Made by a program: the position numbers and the translations under genes. A stretch of DNA of 64,000 bases from Bacillota bacterium (GTDB taxonomy: Bacteria > Bacillota > Clostridia > Saccharofermentanales > Fastidiosipilaceae). How positions within the stretch are numbered: position 1 is the stretch's first letter; each line of letters starts with the position of its first letter. Below are positions 44,465-52,883 of the stretch, piece after piece. The stretch is taken from positions 1 through 64,000 of the forward strand of contig JAEZWR010000002.1 of the NCBI GenBank assembly GCA_023420115.1, written 5' to 3'. The notes under the pieces are model-generated. The model made no database searches and was not told where the DNA came from. It saw nothing but the letters and a program-made list of their open reading frames with translations.

Positions 44465-45847
44465 ATGGATAATAAATTTTTCAAGTTAGTAAATAGATTT
44501 GTCAAAAATAGTAATAATAAAATGTCATCTCTCTTTTCAATTCGGAAAAAGGACAAACAAAGAATAGAAGATGTCAGCAAATCGGATGATGAAATATCTT
44601 CTGAATTACAAGAGGATACTATATCGACTAATTTTAAGCTAGATAGAAATAAGCTTGGTGAAGCTCAAAAGAACAAAACTATAGATAATGTTGTTTCATT
44701 TTATCGAACAAATTATCCACCAGATAAGACCAGGCGAGAAGACTTACACCACAATTTTAAGGTTACCGATATTAGATCTGATATGGACAAATTGAGAAGT
44801 ATTCTTGTAAAGGATAATAACTCAGTAAATGCCATAAAAGATAGTTCGGATATTTTTAAATTGCCAGATTTAGAAAATAATTATACAGAAGCAAGAAAGA
44901 TACTTTCAAAAATAAAAGTTTTGGCTTTCGTAGGGCCGTCTGGAACTGGGAAAAGTACTCGAGCCCCCTATCTTGCAGCAGAAAAAGGTTATGAATATAT
45001 TATAGATGATGGTCTTCTTATTCACGCAACAAGGATACTTGCAGGAACGACTGCCAAAAAGGCAGCTACGAGAATGGAGTCGGTAAGACAGGCAATATTT
45101 TTAGATGCGACACGTTCTGCAAATATGCGAAGGGCTTTGATTGAACATCGTCCGGAGAAGTTAATGATTTTGGGAACTTCTGACGGGATGCTTGAAAAAA
45201 TCTGTCGAAATCTTTGGCTTAATCGCCCAGCAAGTACTGTGAGAATTGAAGATGTTGCGACCGAGGCTGAACAGAGGGCGGCCAGAACTAGTAGAATGGA
45301 GGGCGGTCATCACACCATTCCTGTAGCAAGTTTAGAAATTAAACATGAATTTTCGGGATATATTACGGATCCTGTCGCTGCTCTTAAAAGGGGAATAGAA
45401 AAGGGGCTTGGTGCTGCTGGAAACATTTTAAATGCTGATAGGCAGGAGAAATTTCAAGATCAAGCTGATAATTTCGCATGGATTAAGCCAGAGGATAGAA
45501 CTGTTGTTAGACCAACATTCAGTTCTTTAGGGAAATATACTATATCAGATGATGCTTTGAAAAATTTGGTGGAGCTTGTTGCTAGCAAGGCTGATGGTAT
45601 ATCCGATGTAGTGAGTTCTAGTATACAAAGTGATAGTATGGGAGTTGAGATATCACTTAAATTGGCTATGAAATATGGATATAATGTTCAAAAATGTATG
45701 TCTGATGCACAAGTATATATTAAAGATGAAGTCGAGAGACTGAGTTCAATTAATGTCTTGGCAGTCCATCTTCAAGCACGGAAGCTTGTGAGACCAGAGA
45801 AAATATCTGGTATATCCAATTCTGATTTTAGTAAATATTTAAGGTGA
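44465..45847 (+). CDS. P-loop protein fused to a C-terminal Asp23/Gls24 domain
   Basis: 460 aa. A charged N-terminal region (1-150) leads to a P-loop domain with VLAFVGPSGTGKST (Walker A at about residue 157). A region with REDL, GTSDGMLEKI and conserved basic patches follows, then an Asp23/Gls24 (alkaline-shock) domain (about 350-440; GKYTISDDALKNLVELVASKADGI). Asp23 domains are usually single-domain envelope-stress proteins; I recall similar P-loop fusions in other Clostridia, but their function is unknown to me. GGGAGG is 4 nt upstream of ATG 44465. Coupled with the next gene (3-nt gap). Confidence 0.82.
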   Translation: MDNKFFKLVNRFVKNSNNKMSSLFSIRKKDKQRIEDVSKSDDEISSELQEDTISTNFKLDRNKLGEAQKNKTIDNVVSFYRTNYPPDKTRREDLHHNFKVTDIRSDMDKLRSILVKDNNSVNAIKDSSDIFKLPDLENNYTEARKILSKIKVLAFVGPSGTGKSTRAPYLAAEKGYEYIIDDGLLIHATRILAGTTAKKAATRMESVRQAIFLDATRSANMRRALIEHRPEKLMILGTSDGMLEKICRNLWLNRPASTVRIEDVATEAEQRAARTSRMEGGHHTIPVASLEIKHEFSGYITDPVAALKRGIEKGLGAAGNILNADRQEKFQDQADNFAWIKPEDRTVVRPTFSSLGKYTISDDALKNLVELVASKADGISDVVSSSIQSDSMGVEISLKLAMKYGYNVQKCMSDAQVYIKDEVERLSSINVLAVHLQARKLVRPEKISGISNSDFSKYLR

Positions 45848-45850
45848 AAT

Positions 45851-46618
45851 ATGAAATTTGAAACTATTTATACAATTCCTGTGAATGATGCATTTGAGGT
45901 TGAGGGAGGCTGCCCTATATGTAGACTTTTTGCTAGACGAGAGGCTGAATTAATTGATTATTATTTAGGCCCTAGTCTTATGGAAGCGGACGTTAGAAGT
46001 GAAAGCAATAAATATGGCTTTTGCCACAAGCATCTAACGAAGATGTATAGTAGCAGAAAGAATCCGCTGGGATTTTCTTTAATACTTAATACACATCTTG
46101 CAGAATTGAAAAAAGATTTGGCTATCGATGATTTTCGAATAGATAAGAGAAAATTTAGATTTATGTCTAAGTCTAGCAATAATCCAAGTTCAAAGATGTG
46201 TGATAAATTAAGAGAGAAGCTCGATTCTTGTCTTATATGTCAAGAAATAGAAAAGACTGTAGCTAGGTATATAGATGTTATTTTCTACTTGTATTTTTCT
46301 GATCAAGATTTTGCAAATAGATTTAAAAAAAATTCGGAATTCTGCTTAGAGCATTTTCACCTTTTACTAAGTAAGGTTGATAGTAGTCTATCTTCAGCAC
46401 AAAGGGATATATTTATCGAAGATCTTTTATCCATTTTACGTAAAGAATTAATGGAACTTGAAGTAGATACGAAATATTTTTCCGATAAATTTGATTATAG
46501 AAATAAAGATTTGCCTTGGAATAATGCGAAATCGGCTTCTCTTAGAACAATTGATTTTTTGACTTCATCAGATAGTGGAGAGCCAAGGTATATGGATGGC
46601 GAGAAAAAAAGAAATTAG
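45851..46618 (+). CDS. DUF6062-like protein with two CxxC/CHxxH-type modules
   Basis: 255 aa, soluble. The start IYTIPVNDAFEVEGGCPICRLFARREAELIDYYLG, then VRSESNKYGFCHKHL, fits the clostridial DUF6062 family as I recall it. The pattern repeats later as CLICQEIEK and EFCLEHFHLL. Each half thus has a CxxC plus a Cys-His pair, suited to a zinc site or redox thiols. It starts 3 nt after the P-loop/Asp23 gene, so the two proteins are probably made together. The family has no established function that I know of. Confidence 0.8.
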   Translation: MKFETIYTIPVNDAFEVEGGCPICRLFARREAELIDYYLGPSLMEADVRSESNKYGFCHKHLTKMYSSRKNPLGFSLILNTHLAELKKDLAIDDFRIDKRKFRFMSKSSNNPSSKMCDKLREKLDSCLICQEIEKTVARYIDVIFYLYFSDQDFANRFKKNSEFCLEHFHLLLSKVDSSLSSAQRDIFIEDLLSILRKELMELEVDTKYFSDKFDYRNKDLPWNNAKSASLRTIDFLTSSDSGEPRYMDGEKKRN

Positions 46619-46674
46619 ATATTTATGTATACGTTCCAGTGTTTAATATATAAATATGCATAAAGGAGTTAGCT

Positions 46675-47160
46675 TTGAACAAAAAGGTTAAGGATAATTT
46701 GCATTTAATTGAAGAGAAAACTAAATTTGATATAAAAAGTGATGCAGTTTTTTGTGAAATAGATCATAGAGATGAATACGAAAGTGAAGCTTGTTTACTC
46801 GAGGATGACAGTGAAGATTCTGATATCATTTTTTTATTTTCGCACTTTGGGCTTGGAGAGAATAAAGATTCTAATTTTGCCTTAAACCATTTTTGCTCTT
46901 TTTTCAAAACGCTTACAGCGCTTAATCGACCAAATGAAAAATATCTTTTTATTGGAGATGCTGTTTTACTTTTTGATTGTTCTAGTTTGCTTGAGATTAT
47001 TGAAGAGCGAAATTTGTATGAAAAAATATATTTGGATATGCAAGCATATGAGCATAATATGTTAGATGATAAGAATCTATTTATAGATAAAGTCAATTGT
47101 TGTGATAATTTTGATATTGCAGAGCTTCTTCGTTTCGCTGATAAGGTTATTAGTTTATAA
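46675..47160 (+). CDS. DsrE/YedF-like protein lacking the usual cysteines
   Basis: 161 aa from a TTG start with AAAGGAG 6 nt upstream. Residues 48-161 follow the pattern of the C-terminal DsrE-like domain of YedF: IIFLFSHFGLGENKDSNFAL, then KYLFIGDAVLLFDCSSLLEIIEERN, and an end in IAELLRFADKVISL. The N-terminal TusA-like half of YedF is absent, and the usual CGTC-type cysteine site is replaced (YLDMQAYEHNML); a CC pair occurs later. It therefore looks like a non-catalytic or reassigned relative. No selD or other selenium gene is near. Confidence 0.65.
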   Translation: MNKKVKDNLHLIEEKTKFDIKSDAVFCEIDHRDEYESEACLLEDDSEDSDIIFLFSHFGLGENKDSNFALNHFCSFFKTLTALNRPNEKYLFIGDAVLLFDCSSLLEIIEERNLYEKIYLDMQAYEHNMLDDKNLFIDKVNCCDNFDIAELLRFADKVISL

Positions 47161-47189
47161 GATGAATGTGTGATAAAAAGGAAGATAAA

Positions 47190-47342
47190 TTGCTAGCTGA
47201 ATTAATATTTTTGATAATACGTAAGAGTAGTGAATGTAATAATTTCATGCTTAATTTTATATTTGGAATATACACTGAATACAAAGATAATAGATTATTA
47301 AATTCCCCCAAAGAACCTATTTGTAGACTCTTTTTGTTATGA
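47190..47342 (+). CDS. Possible 50-aa small ORF
   Basis: TTG at 47190 has AAGGAAG 5 nt upstream and opens 50 codons (LAELIFLIIRKSSECNN and onward) with a hydrophobic start. It has no recognised relative and may be chance or the remnant of a larger gene. The rest of the gap up to 47640 is separately described. Confidence 0.25.
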   Translation: MLAELIFLIIRKSSECNNFMLNFIFGIYTEYKDNRLLNSPKEPICRLFLL

Positions 47343-47640
47343 CGATTCATCCAATTAGAATATAGATATTTTAAAATATGTAGACTACTTTGAGTGTTTT
47401 TCTACGTATATAAGAATAAACAACTCTAATTAAAGGCTAGAGATTAAAAGCATCCTGGATCGATTTTCATTAAATGATATTTTATCTTAGCTGATTTAAA
47501 AGCAAAAAATTTAGTTTTAGATAAGCTGTACTTTATGGATTTGGCTTAATATTTAGAGCCATCTCATATATAATATTAATAAAGAAGAAAATATAAATAT
47601 TTTAAGTTTTTATTAGTTGGTTAGGGTTTTTGATAGACGT
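47343..47640. other. AT-rich intergenic stretch, nothing recognised
   Basis: About 300 nt without a supported gene. There is no strong terminator, no tRNA-like fold and no convincing promoter; -10-like ATATAATATT text occurs at about 47567-47577 upstream of the Smr gene. Confidence 0.4.
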
Positions 47641-47985
47641 ATGGGACATTGTAAGAGTATACATCTAGAGGAAGGGTATGATTCGGCAGAAGCTGTTATT
47701 GAGAGATTGAAATTAGAACTCAAGACTCTTAATAGACTAGGAGTGAGGGTTGTGAAAATAATTCATTCAACAGATGAAAATGATAATGTTGAATTGAAAA
47801 AGGCAATAAGATTGTATATGAGTAGGCTATATTTTTCAGGGGAAATAAAGGCCGTATGTCACGGTGAAAAATTTGGTCCATTCGAAGCTGATGGGAAGAA
47901 GATAGCGCGTATGTTTCCTGAGTTCAGAAAAGATAGCGATTGGTCGCGTAGAAATAAACATATAACGATTGCAATATTAAGGTGA
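47641..47985 (+). CDS. Small Smr-domain-like protein
   Basis: About 114 aa. The pattern SIHLEEGYDSAEAVIERLKLELKTLNRLGVRVVKIIHST, then IKAVCHGEKFGPFEADGKKIARMFPEFRKDSDWSRRN and a final ITIAIL strand follows the stand-alone Smr-like family of Clostridia, as I recall it. It is related to the last domain of MutS2. The canonical HGxGxG loop is degenerate here (IIHSTDENDN), so nuclease activity is doubtful. The start is uncertain: ATG 47641 has no close ribosome site, and a TTG at 47617 is also open. It lies 65 nt before a DNA-repair gene. Confidence 0.72.
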   Translation: MGHCKSIHLEEGYDSAEAVIERLKLELKTLNRLGVRVVKIIHSTDENDNVELKKAIRLYMSRLYFSGEIKAVCHGEKFGPFEADGKKIARMFPEFRKDSDWSRRNKHITIAILR

Positions 47986-48050
47986 GTTTTTACTTATAAA
48001 TATTTATATTGTTTTATACATTTAACAATATAGTTGGATAAGGTGCATTT

Positions 48051-48635
48051 ATGGAAATTAGGTATAGTGAAGAAAATTGGCAGAAATTTGTCGATAAATG
48101 TGTCAGTTGCACTAGGTGTCCACTCTGTGAAAGTAGAAAAAATGTAGTCATTTATAGAGGCAAGGTGCCTGCTCCACTTATGATTATAGGTGAAGGTCCG
48201 GGCAAAAATGAAGATGAAGAAGGAAGACCCTTTGTTGGTCGTTCTGGTAAACTTTTAGACTTAGCACTAACTGCTTTTGGGATTAGTGAAGAGCATTATC
48301 ATATAGCTAATATTGTAAAATGTAGACCGCCACAAAATAGGGTACCAACTTTAGAAGAAGTCAGAGCTTGTAGACCCTTGCTTCAGTGGCAATTTGCACT
48401 TAACAAACCTTGTTATGTTCTTCTAATGGGCGCTACAGCATATAGATATTTTACTGGTGATGATAAATGTAAAATAAGCCAAGTAAGAGGAAAATTTATT
48501 GAGCGTGAAGGAACTAAAATAATGGCGACATTTCATCCGGCTTATGTTCTGCGTGATCCTAGAAAAAAGGCAGACTTGTGGCAAGATATTGAAACATTAA
48601 GAAATTCAATGCAGTCGGATGGCTTGATATTATAG
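48051..48635 (+). CDS. Uracil-DNA glycosylase, family 4 type (Fe-S)
   Basis: It removes uracil from DNA, starting base-excision repair. 194 aa. An N-terminal CVSCTRCPLC cluster, the active-site loop GEGPGKNEDEEGRPFVGRSG, KCRPPQNRVPTLEEVRAC (the second pair of iron-sulfur ligands) and the leucine-loop HPAYVLRDP are present. This order is that of thermophile-type family 4 UDG and the related phage-polymerase-like UDGs. AAGGTG lies about 5 nt upstream of ATG. It is co-directional with the small Smr gene. Confidence 0.94.
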   Translation: MEIRYSEENWQKFVDKCVSCTRCPLCESRKNVVIYRGKVPAPLMIIGEGPGKNEDEEGRPFVGRSGKLLDLALTAFGISEEHYHIANIVKCRPPQNRVPTLEEVRACRPLLQWQFALNKPCYVLLMGATAYRYFTGDDKCKISQVRGKFIEREGTKIMATFHPAYVLRDPRKKADLWQDIETLRNSMQSDGLIL

Positions 48636-48683
48636 AGATATTTAGTAGATATTTAAAAAGTTCGATGAAAGGAGATTAGTGAT

Positions 48684-48860
48684 ATGAAAATTGTTATTAA
48701 GATGGACAGAAATGCAATGGTTGAGACTGCGCTTAGAGCTGGCCTAGTTTTTGTGGTCGGTAAACTTATCTTTAAATCATTAAGAGAGGCAAATGTTAGG
48801 AGAAGAGTTTTTTCTGCTAGACATGATGAGAGAAAGAAACTTCGAAATATCGAATCTTAA
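48684..48860 (+). CDS. 58-aa membrane-associated small protein
   Basis: ATG 48684 has GGAG 9 nt upstream. The protein reads MKIVIKMDRNAMVETALRAG, then a hydrophobic stretch LVFVVGKLIF (about residues 21-30), then a strongly basic tail with many Arg and Lys. A single short amphipathic or membrane helix with a basic tail suggests a membrane- or nucleic-acid-associated peptide. It lies 48 nt after the UDG gene and is followed by a perfect hairpin. No family recognised; coding is supported by the ribosome site and flanks. Confidence 0.6.
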   Translation: MKIVIKMDRNAMVETALRAGLVFVVGKLIFKSLREANVRRRVFSARHDERKKLRNIES

Positions 48861-48879
48861 TTTAATCATTAGATGATAG

Positions 48880-48917
48880 TAGAAGCTCCTGTATCGTTAA
48901 GGTTACAGGAGCTTCTA
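48880..48917 (+). terminator. Strong hairpin after the small gene
   Basis: AGAAGCTCCTGTA (48881-48893) and TACAGGAGCTTCT (48904-48916) pair over 13 bp, extended by T48880-A48917, with a 10-nt loop. No T-run follows, so it may act as an mRNA-stabilising hairpin rather than a full terminator. Confidence 0.7.
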
Positions 48918-48944
48918 TATGCGTTTTGAAATATTTAAGAATAT

Positions 48945-48975
48945 AAAAAGGACTTCACTTAAATGAAGTCCTTTT
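48945..48975. terminator. Bidirectional terminator beside tRNA-Ser
   Basis: AAAAAGGACTTCA (48945-48957) and TGAAGTCCTTTTT (48963-48975) form a perfect 13-bp stem with a CTTAA loop. It ends tRNA transcription on the minus strand and any read-through on the plus strand. Confidence 0.92.
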
Positions 48976-49064
48976 TCGGAGAAAGAGGGATTCGAACCCT
49001 CGCTGGAGTTGCCCCCACTAACGATTTAGCAAACCGTCCCCTTCAGCCTCTTGGGTATTTCTCC
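48976..49064 (-). tRNA. tRNA-Ser (anticodon GCU)
   Basis: On the minus strand the 89-nt sequence begins GGAGAAATA and ends TTTCTCC plus discriminator G, forming the 7-bp acceptor stem. The anticodon loop is TTGCTAA, with the anticodon GCT at 49030-49028, a variable arm of class II length, and a T arm GAGGGTTCGAATCCCTC. It reads serine codons AGC/AGU. The 3' CCA is not encoded; the next bases are AAAAAGG. A terminator follows at once. Confidence 0.96.
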
Positions 49065-49088
49065 ATAACTGAAGTTCAATGCTTGAAT

Positions 49089-49117
49089 ACTTTAACAAAA
49101 TTTATAATTTATTGCAA
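49089..49117 (-). promoter_or_regulatory. Promoter of tRNA-Ser
   Basis: On the minus strand TTGCAA (49117-49112), a 17-nt spacer and TAAAGT (49094-49089) lie about 25 nt upstream of the mature 5' end at 49064. Confidence 0.55.
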
Positions 49118-49215
49118 GAGATATAAGATATTTAAATATGAAGATTTTAATGTTTCATATCATTGCATCAATATAGTGATTATTAAGTAAATCGTTAGTT
49201 TGAATGAGAGGAGTT

Positions 49216-49893
49216 TTAATTGCTAGCAGAGGATATTATTTCATTATAAAATTCTTCTGGTATAAAATCTGAGATATTATTTGCTGCCACGTCGGCTTTT
49301 TCCGTAATCAAGGTGTACTTTTCTTCACTTTGATTATCTCTCAGTCCTACTACGTATAAGCCTGCATTTTTGGCTCCTGAAATAGCATATAGTGCATCGT
49401 CAAATAATATTAAATTAGATAGGGAGGTTTCACACTTTTCTGATACTTGTTGCCAAAATTCAAGCTTGGATTTTGAGAATCCTAACTTATCATTAGTGAA
49501 TATGTGTTCAAAATAATCAAGGATATCAAATTGTTTAAGAGCTTCAATTGCCATTTCATAATCTGTAGAACTAGCGACGGACATACGAATAGATTTATTT
49601 TTCATATAATCTAAAAATTCTTTTATTCCTTCTTTTATTTGAGTTTTGGTCTTATAAAAAAGGCGTGTTTGCTCATTAAGAAAATTTATAATTTCATCAG
49701 CTGTAGTATCTCTCTTGGCATGTGCTGCTAGATAAGTGGCCACTTGAGAAAATGACATTTGCTCAAGTTTATGGGCTTCTTTTAATTCATTTCTATCAAT
49801 TTTAAAATGTTCAAGCATTAATCTTTCGGCTTCTTTCCAGGCGGGCATACTGTCTAGGAGCGTTCCATCCATGTCAAAGATAAGATATTTCAT
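49216..49893 (-). CDS. HAD-superfamily phosphatase (beta-phosphoglucomutase-like subfamily)
   Basis: 225 aa with HAD motif I DMDGTLLDS, a helical cap (about 15-80), motif II VASSTDYEM, the motif III lysine in FSKSKLEF, and motif IV LILFDDALYAISGAKNAG. This is the usual layout of small-molecule phosphatases and phosphosugar mutases of HAD family IA. The substrate cannot be told. It converges with nothing close and is transcribed toward the tRNA gene; it stands divergent from the asparaginase gene. Confidence 0.88.
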   Translation of the reverse strand: MKYLIFDMDGTLLDSMPAWKEAERLMLEHFKIDRNELKEAHKLEQMSFSQVATYLAAHAKRDTTADEIINFLNEQTRLFYKTKTQIKEGIKEFLDYMKNKSIRMSVASSTDYEMAIEALKQFDILDYFEHIFTNDKLGFSKSKLEFWQQVSEKCETSLSNLILFDDALYAISGAKNAGLYVVGLRDNQSEEKYTLITEKADVAANNISDFIPEEFYNEIISSASN

Positions 49894-50027
49894 ATGAATA
49901 GTTAGGTCACTTTCGTATAATTTTTGTTTGGATTAATTTAAAATCAAATTGCCAAAGTTATAATATTATATACTTCTCTCAAAGTAGATTGCATGTTTAT
50001 TATTAATAAATAGAAAGTGGCCTGAGG

Positions 50028-51167
50028 ATGGTATCTAATAATAGTGACAAAATTTTTTCACAGGATGCAAGATCCATTTACGATGAAATACATGATGTCC
50101 ATAAGATTCGCTCAAGTACAAACGAGAGTATATCTAGTGAGGCTAGGAATAGAAAGAAGAGACTTTTACTTCTTGCTACAGGAGGAACTATAGCTTCAGG
50201 TCAGGGGAAAGATGGACTAGAACCTGAATATACTATAGATGATATCCTTAAGATAACTGTAACACAGGCAGACTATTATGACCTTGATGCTAGAGATATA
50301 CTTTCTCTTGACAGTTCGAATATTCAACCTGAAGAGTGGCAGATTATTGCTAGGGCTATTGATGAGAATGCTTCTATGTATGATGGTATTGTGGTTACAC
50401 ATGGAACAGATACTATGGCATATACAGCGTCAATAATATCTTTTATGCTTCAAGGACTTAAAATACCAGTTGTTTTTACTGGTTCGCAAATACCTATTAC
50501 TGAGGCTTTGACTGATGCCCATTTAAATTTAGCTTCGGCACTAGCGATGGCAGCGAGTTCAGTTCCTGGTGTTTTTTTGGCATTTGGTGGAATGATTATT
50601 TTAGGGACAAGAGCTGTTAAGACACATACAAGTAGATTTAGAGCTTTTGATAGTATTAATAGAGAACCATTTGCAGTTATTGATTCTGTAGGCATAAATT
50701 TCAATCAGAATGAACTCAACTATCTTAAGGAAAGAAATAGTGACAGAGATTATTTGGCGAGATTTGATTTGTGTCCAGATGTTTTTCTACTCAAGTTAAT
50801 TCCTGGAATGAAGCCAGAGATTTTGGATTATCTGATAGAGGCAGGGTATAGAGGATTAGTTATAGAAGCCTTTGGTATAGGAGGAATTCATTCTTTGCAT
50901 AGAGATCTTCTAAAGGCTCTAGAGAGAGTCTTAGCGAAAGGTATACCAGTCATTGTAACTAGTCAGTGTTTATATGAAAAGTCGGATTTTTCACTTTATG
51001 CTACTGGCAGAAAATTGTTGGAAGCTGGTGCTATAGAAGCCTTTGATATGACTACAGAAGCTGCTGTTACCAAACTTATTTGGTGTTTGGGACAGGGTAT
51101 GGATATGTTTGAATGTAGAAGAGTATTTAATTTGGATCTAGTGGGAGAAATTAGCCGAAAAATATGA
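50028..51167 (+). CDS. ansA: Type I (cytoplasmic) L-asparaginase
   Basis: It hydrolyses asparagine to aspartate and ammonia. The catalytic elements LLLLATGGTIASG (first Thr near residue 54) and VVTHGTDTMAYTA (Thr-Asp pair near 125) and VFTGSQ are present, with no signal peptide. 379 aa; there is an N-terminal extension of about 45 residues before the beta-strand that normally starts the protein. The start ATG has only GAGG immediately upstream, so a later start is possible. It overlaps cca by 4 nt (ATGA), an odd pairing of nitrogen metabolism with tRNA maturation. Confidence 0.9.
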   Translation: MVSNNSDKIFSQDARSIYDEIHDVHKIRSSTNESISSEARNRKKRLLLLATGGTIASGQGKDGLEPEYTIDDILKITVTQADYYDLDARDILSLDSSNIQPEEWQIIARAIDENASMYDGIVVTHGTDTMAYTASIISFMLQGLKIPVVFTGSQIPITEALTDAHLNLASALAMAASSVPGVFLAFGGMIILGTRAVKTHTSRFRAFDSINREPFAVIDSVGINFNQNELNYLKERNSDRDYLARFDLCPDVFLLKLIPGMKPEILDYLIEAGYRGLVIEAFGIGGIHSLHRDLLKALERVLAKGIPVIVTSQCLYEKSDFSLYATGRKLLEAGAIEAFDMTTEAAVTKLIWCLGQGMDMFECRRVFNLDLVGEISRKI

Positions 51168-52819
51168 CGCGTGAGTGCTTTTTTGACAGACTTGAAGTAT
51201 TTGATAAATTATTTAGAAAAAATGGTGATGATATTTACATGGACGTAAATTTTATTCCAAGTTCATTTATGAAGGTAGCGAAGCTTATAGAAGGTGAAGC
51301 TTATGAGGCCTATTTTGTCGGAGGAGCGGTCAGAGATGTAATACTAGGAAGAGAGTTACACGATTTTGATTTAACTGTTTCAGCGAGACCTGAAGAACTT
51401 AAAAAAATACTGAAGGATTATAGAATAATAGATACGGGAATCAAACATGGAACAGTTACTGTTTTGACTGAGGATGGCTCACTTGAGATTACTACTTTTC
51501 GACAGGATGTAATAAGTTCTAATGCTAATCATCGCCATCCAACAGCGGTTATTTTTGGCAAAAGTTTAGAAGAAGATTTGGCCCGACGCGATTTTACAAT
51601 AAATGCACTCGCGCTTTCTCCTGCGGGTAGACTAATTGATTTATATGATGGATTGGGAGATATAAATAGAAGATTAATTAGAGCTGTCGGAGAGGCAGGG
51701 GAGCGTTTGGAAGAGGATGCATTAAGAATTCTTAGAGCCCTGCGTTTTGCTGCTTGTTTATCCTTTAATTTAGAAGATAGTTTAAAAAAAGCAATTAATG
51801 AAAAAAAGAACTTACTCAAATTTTTATCAGTAGAAAGAATTGATAGTGAATTATCTCGACTTGTAAATGGAGAAATGGCAGCCAAATATATTTGTGAGTA
51901 TGGTGAAATATTTTTTGAAATTCTAGATGGTGTAAGCTACTTTAAATATATTGAATTTTGGACTAAATTAGCGAAACTTATAGATAGCGAAATAGAGAGA
52001 GAACTTGCTACTTGTGATATTCTTGCTCAGGTTGAATCGGATGATAAATGTTATCAAGGCTTAAAAGAAGCAAAGAAACGGGAGAACTATGAGTATTATT
52101 CATCTGATTCTGATGTGGCTAGACTATGTTTGTCTAAGATTTTATCTAGCACAGAGAGTGATGAGATTCGATATGCTTTGTTTTTTTCTTTGCTAGCAAT
52201 TGCTAATTTGCTTAAACCTAACGAAAAAATAGGCAAAAGAGATAAGAGCGATTCAATAATTGAAGATGTGAATTTAGATGATTTTGGGAAAAGTGAGCTT
52301 TCACAAAAGGCTTATGACTTATCAATGTCCTTGCACGGACCCAAGCTCAGAGCAGATCGAGGATATATTTTGTGTTCTTATATTTTGGCTAATTTCCCTA
52401 CTGACTTATATACCCTTAAGAAGTTGTATCCAGAAATATCAAAATTGGGAATTGAGTTCAAAGATCTGCTCAAAATAAAGAAAGGCTTAGCGGAAATTTC
52501 TAATGTAATTAGAAAAAATAGGCAAGTTAAGGAGAAGAATTCAAATTTAGATTTTATTATGGAATCTCGAAAGTTTTTTGTGAGATTAGAGAACTTGCTT
52601 GATGATTTTGAACTCGCTAAGAATAAAGGTGAAGTATTTACACGAAAGGACTTAAAGTTAAGTACTGAAGAAATAATTAAAGTGTTTGGAATAAAGGGGA
52701 GAGTAATTGGAATTTTACAAAATTACCTGCTTGATCTTTGTTTAAAAGATGCAAGTAATAATGATAGGGAGAAGCTTCTTGCGTTTGCCAAGGACTATTT
52801 AAATGAAGAATGTAAATAA
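51164..52819 (+). CDS. cca: CCA tRNA nucleotidyltransferase
   Basis: It adds the CCA end to tRNAs. Class II nucleotidyltransferase motifs are YFVGGAVRDVILG, HDFDLTV (metal-binding DxD), RRDFTINALAL, and the helix with EDALRILRALRFAA for base recognition. 551 aa is longer than usual (about 400-460), partly due to an N-terminal leader of about 30 residues (MTRECFF and on) and an extended C-terminal half. The start overlaps the asparaginase stop. An ATG at 51239 is an alternative. The tRNA-Ser and tmRNA genes here lack an encoded CCA, so this activity is needed. Confidence 0.93.
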   Translation: MTRECFFDRLEVFDKLFRKNGDDIYMDVNFIPSSFMKVAKLIEGEAYEAYFVGGAVRDVILGRELHDFDLTVSARPEELKKILKDYRIIDTGIKHGTVTVLTEDGSLEITTFRQDVISSNANHRHPTAVIFGKSLEEDLARRDFTINALALSPAGRLIDLYDGLGDINRRLIRAVGEAGERLEEDALRILRALRFAACLSFNLEDSLKKAINEKKNLLKFLSVERIDSELSRLVNGEMAAKYICEYGEIFFEILDGVSYFKYIEFWTKLAKLIDSEIERELATCDILAQVESDDKCYQGLKEAKKRENYEYYSSDSDVARLCLSKILSSTESDEIRYALFFSLLAIANLLKPNEKIGKRDKSDSIIEDVNLDDFGKSELSQKAYDLSMSLHGPKLRADRGYILCSYILANFPTDLYTLKKLYPEISKLGIEFKDLLKIKKGLAEISNVIRKNRQVKEKNSNLDFIMESRKFFVRLENLLDDFELAKNKGEVFTRKDLKLSTEEIIKVFGIKGRVIGILQNYLLDLCLKDASNNDREKLLAFAKDYLNEECK

Positions 52820-52843
52820 AAAAGAGGGATGCCCCTCTTTTTT
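52818..52843. terminator. Bidirectional terminator between cca and tyrS
   Basis: AAAAAAGAGGG and CCCTCTTTTTT pair around ATGC. It begins within the cca stop codon and also serves tyrS from the other strand. Confidence 0.92.
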
Positions 52844-52883
52844 ATTATGATTGTTTATTAAAAATAATATTTGTTCTTTGTAA

